A DNA stretch of 7,256 nucleotides from positions 1-7,256 of the forward strand of contig NOLC01000058.1 in NCBI GenBank assembly GCA_002256595.1, read 5' to 3'. Made by a program: the position numbers and the translations under genes. The notes under the pieces were generated by a model. The model made no database searches and was not told the origin of the DNA. It saw only the letters and a program-made list of their open reading frames with translations. The stretch comes from Methanosaeta sp. NSP1 (GTDB lineage: Archaea > Halobacteriota > Methanosarcinia > Methanotrichales > Methanotrichaceae). Each line of letters begins with the position of its first letter. Within the stretch, counting starts at the first letter, position 1. Below are positions 5,746-7,256 of this stretch, in pieces.

Positions 5746-6693
5746 CTACTGCATGCTCAGGCTGATGGGCACCAGAAGCTGATCGACGACATAGACTATG
5801 CCGTTGTCATATCTCTCCGATGCCAGTATCCCCGCTCCACCCACCAGGCTGGAGCTCTGGTCCACCGCCATGGAGGCTCCGTACATGGTCTTGACTGAAT
5901 TGGACTCGGTCATATTTTGCAGCCCTGCCGCATCCACCACATGATAGGAGAGAAGGCTGAGCATTCCGCCCTCCTTTTTGCCGATGGCATCCAGAGAGCC
6001 TTTGGCCGCCTCAAAGGCGGCATCGCTGGGGGCAAAGACGGTATACGGCCCCGATGTCAGGCCTCCGATTCCCATCGGCCCCTGGCTGCTAAGGGCCTCT
6101 TCCAGTCCGGAAGAGGTGAGAGCCTCGGCGAACTTCTCCGCCCCCAGATCCTTTGCCGCCTGGGCCGGGCCCAGGCTGCCCTCGCTCTCCGGCAAAAGCA
6201 CCCGATCTATGACATATATTATGCCGCTATCGTAGCCCAAAGAGGCGGTGACATTGGCTCCATCCACCTTCAGGCCTGCCGCATGCTCCAGGGTGATGTT
6301 CTCTCCCTGCATGCTTCTGGCCGCAGAGATCTCGGAGATGTTTTCAAAGCTGCCGGCATTCCACATGATGTGCCGGGATAGCACCCTTTTTAGCTCAGAG
6401 GGGCTCTCCTGCAATGCACTCAGGTCCAATCCGGAAGCAGAAGCCGCAGCAAATGCCTCATCGCTGGGCGCAAAGACGACAAAGGAGCCCGATCCAAATG
6501 TCAGCACTCCCTGGTTATTCAGTACATCAGCCAAGCCGGCGCTCTCCGCCGCTGCCTGAAAGTCGCTCAGGCCAAGCTCCGCTGCTCCCTGGGCAAAGTT
6601 TTTCGCTCCGTCCTGGGCCAGGCCAATGCTTGTGCAGAGCAATGCTGCCAGAAAAAGCATTCCTGGGATTATCATAAATTGTTTAATCGTCAT
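5746..6693 (-). CDS. Secreted protein with two tandem fasciclin (FAS1) domains
   Basis: A 315-residue protein from ATG 6693-6691. Residues 1-27 form a signal peptide (MTIKQFM, then a hydrophobic core, ending GLAQ). Two FAS1 domains follow, about 40-168 and 184-310. Each carries the family marks: FVVFAPSDEAF (71-81) and YTVFAPSDAAF (217-227) for the H1 box, a central SRHIMW or SYHVVD histidine segment, and GIIYVIDRVLLP (157-168) and GIVYVVDQLLVP near the C-terminus for the H2 box. The similarity of the halves indicates duplication. FAS1 domains mediate cell adhesion or matrix binding, and are common in secreted proteins of methanogenic archaea. The chain ends shortly after domain 2 with no TM anchor or sorting motif, so it is probably secreted or held non-covalently at the surface. 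An upstream GTG (6705) is possible, but the ATG has a good ribosome site. It converges with the upstream secreted-protein gene and is divergent from the ATPase gene. Confidence 0.9.
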   Translation of the reverse strand: MTIKQFMIIPGMLFLAALLCTSIGLAQDGAKNFAQGAAELGLSDFQAAAESAGLADVLNNQGVLTFGSGSFVVFAPSDEAFAAASASGLDLSALQESPSELKRVLSRHIMWNAGSFENISEISAARSMQGENITLEHAAGLKVDGANVTASLGYDSGIIYVIDRVLLPESEGSLGPAQAAKDLGAEKFAEALTSSGLEEALSSQGPMGIGGLTSGPYTVFAPSDAAFEAAKGSLDAIGKKEGGMLSLLSYHVVDAAGLQNMTESNSVKTMYGASMAVDQSSSLVGGAGILASERYDNGIVYVVDQLLVPISLSMQ

Positions 6694-6698
6694 TCCAA

Positions 6699-6703
6699 CC
6701 ACC
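6699..6703 (-). promoter_or_regulatory. Shine-Dalgarno site of the FAS1 gene
   Basis: On the minus strand GGTGG reads from 6703 to 6699, with five bases before the ATG at 6693. It supports that ATG over the GTG at 6705, which overlaps the site itself. Confidence 0.6.
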
Positions 6704-6743
6704 ACTCTAAACGCTGCATTATTCTATGAACCATCTTTAGCTG

Positions 6744-6763
6744 GTTTAAAAGATAAATTTATG
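6744..6763 (-). promoter_or_regulatory. Candidate TATA region of the FAS1 gene
   Basis: The minus strand shows ATAAATTTAT followed closely by TTTTAAAC, an A/T-rich block 50-70 bases before the ATG. The first element predicts a start near 6732 and a leader of about 40 bases; the second a leader of about 28 bases. The block is nearly symmetrical, so it could also serve plus-strand initiation. Confidence 0.4.
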
Positions 6764-6784
6764 GGAGGAATTTACGAAGGAGGA
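6764..6784. repeat. Two GGAGGA direct repeats, 15 bases apart
   Basis: GGAGGA occurs at 6764-6769 and again at 6779-6784, each followed by an A/T-rich ATTTA or TTTTA. A related GGGAGAAG lies at 6790-6797. The pair sits beside the FAS1 promoter region and inside a nine-codon ORF (6761-6790, MGGIYEGGF). It may be an operator, or simply reflect the GGA codons of a spurious ORF. Confidence 0.3.
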
Positions 6785-6865
6785 TTTTAGGGAGAAGCAT
6801 CCACCTAACATTTTCCCTGCTTGCGGATGAATAGTCGTTTATCATTGACCATTTGCGATAACTAT

Positions 6866-6884
6866 AACTACAATTGCCGTAGTT
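6866..6884. promoter_or_regulatory. Perfect inverted repeat, possible operator of the ATPase gene
   Basis: AACTAC (6866-6871) and GTAGTT (6879-6884) are exact reverse complements with a seven-base spacer. A tandem ATAACT ATAACT (6858-6869) overlaps the left arm, and contains CTATAACT, which is a candidate TATA box at the right distance (start near 6892) for the ATPase gene at 6913. A repressor bound here would block TBP. An RNA hairpin is less likely because the arm lies at or before the predicted start point. Confidence 0.4.
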
Positions 6885-6900
6885 GCCTTCCTTCCAGAGC

Positions 6901-6904
6901 GAGG
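6901..6904 (+). promoter_or_regulatory. Shine-Dalgarno site of the cation ATPase gene
   Basis: GAGG lies eight bases before the GTG at 6913. An in-frame TGA at 6907-6909 excludes any earlier start. Confidence 0.5.
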
Positions 6905-6912
6905 CTTGAAAC

Positions 6913-7256
6913 GTGAAATGGCATTCTATTTCCACCCGGGAGGTTCTCTCCGGCCTGAAATCGGGAGAAAAGGGTCTATCCTCAGATGATGCAGCATCAA
7001 GGCTCAATGAATACGGGGCCAATCAACTGCAAAGTCCATCCAAACCTTCTCCTTTGCGCATCTTTTTGGAGCAATTCAAGGGCTATATGGTCCTGGTGCT
7101 GGTCTTCGCCGCCCTGATCTCATATATCGCCGGAGAGAGCACCAATGCCTATGTCATCCTGGCAATAGTGGTCCTGGTGGCCATCATCGGATTTGTCCAG
7201 GAGTACAAGGCGGAGAGGGCTATGGAGGCCCTCCGGGAGATGGTGGCACCGGAGGC
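6913..7256 (+). CDS. P2-type cation-transporting ATPase (Ca2+-ATPase-like), N-terminal part, cut by the window edge
   Basis: The first 114 residues of a P-type ATPase. The cation_ATPase_N domain occupies about residues 1-50: KWHSIS at the start, then GLSSDDAASRLNEYGANQL (21-39). TM1 is about 57-73 (GYMVLVLVFAALISYIA) and TM2 about 78-95. TM2 is followed by the cytosolic motif QEYKAERAMEALREM (96-110), typical of the P2 family (SERCA, PMR1, Na/K types). Such pumps use ATP to export a cation, most often Ca2+ in this branch; the full protein is usually about 850-950 residues. The phosphorylated DKTGT loop and the ion-binding TM4-TM6 residues lie beyond the edge, so the transported ion cannot be decided. 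The start GTG 6913 is forced by an in-frame stop two codons upstream. The gene is divergent from FAS1 across a 219-base region with possible operator repeats. Confidence 0.9.
   Translation, partial: MKWHSISTREVLSGLKSGEKGLSSDDAASRLNEYGANQLQSPSKPSPLRIFLEQFKGYMVLVLVFAALISYIAGESTNAYVILAIVVLVAIIGFVQEYKAERAMEALREMVAPE

Noticed and set aside
5448..5765. A 105-residue plus-strand frame crossing the convergent intergenic region.
   Set aside because: It overlaps the end of the exported-protein gene, the T-tract, the FAS1 terminator hairpin and the FAS1 stop; its composition is not protein-like and it has no clear ribosome site.
6613..6693. A lipoprotein signal in the FAS1 protein, because of a Cys in the signal peptide (residue 20).
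   Set aside because: The residues before Cys20 are A-A-L-L, which does not fit the small-residue requirement of a lipobox, and a normal signal-peptidase site follows at GLAQ.
6759..7022. An 87-residue minus-strand frame overlapping the ATPase start and its promoter.
   Set aside because: Antisense to the well-defined P-type ATPase N-terminus and without recognisable features.
1..7256. CRISPR arrays, tRNA/rRNA genes, insertion sequences or an integration site.
   Set aside because: No regularly spaced repeats, no clover-leaf or rRNA-like sequence, no transposase or integrase, and no terminal inverted repeats were seen on reading both strands. The window looks like ordinary chromosomal sequence.

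Overview
The window looks like archaeal DNA, most likely from a methanogen of the Methanothrix (Methanosaeta) type. This is an inference from gene content and signals, not from a database match. The supporting points are a lone NrpR-type (DUF128) nitrogen-regulator domain protein, which is a methanogen and related euryarchaeal family; archaeal TATA-like boxes instead of -35/-10 promoters; GGTG/GGAG Shine-Dalgarno motifs; frequent GTG starts; and secreted and fasciclin-domain proteins of a kind common in Methanothrix and Methanosarcina.

Layout, left to right. (1) 1-555, minus: the N-terminal 185 residues of an MtnA/aIF-2B-family sugar-phosphate isomerase, running off the left edge. (2) 556-780: a 225-base divergent promoter region. 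(3) 781-3888, plus: a 1035-residue membrane hybrid histidine kinase with an extracytoplasmic substrate-binding-protein-like sensor, one TM helix after it, two PAS domains, HisKA, HATPase and a C-terminal receiver. (4) 3984-4709, plus: a 241-residue single NrpR domain with no helix-turn-helix, probably a leaderless message. (5) 4820-5518, plus: a secreted protein of unknown function with a C-terminal cysteine cluster. (6) 5519-5745: a convergent intergenic region with a T-tract for the plus-strand gene and a large hairpin followed by T7 for the minus-strand gene. (7) 5746-6693, minus: a secreted protein of two fasciclin (FAS1) domains. (8) 6694-6912: a divergent promoter region with short repeats. 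(9) 6913-7256, plus: the N-terminal 114 residues of a P2-type cation ATPase (Ca2+-ATPase-like), running off the right edge.

The genes do not form one obvious pathway. The kinase and the NrpR-like protein are adjacent and co-directional, 95 bases apart. The kinase senses something outside the membrane and passes phosphate to its own receiver, but no HPt protein or DNA-binding response regulator is present here, so its output is unknown. The NrpR-like protein would be expected to read 2-oxoglutarate (nitrogen status) and to act through a DNA-binding partner encoded elsewhere. The exported Cys-cluster protein and the FAS1 protein are probably cell-surface components. I see no mobile element, CRISPR array, tRNA or rRNA. 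The least explained items are the Cys-cluster secreted protein with its 12-codon upstream ORF, the HTH-less NrpR protein next to a hybrid kinase, and the operator-like inverted repeat before the ATPase.
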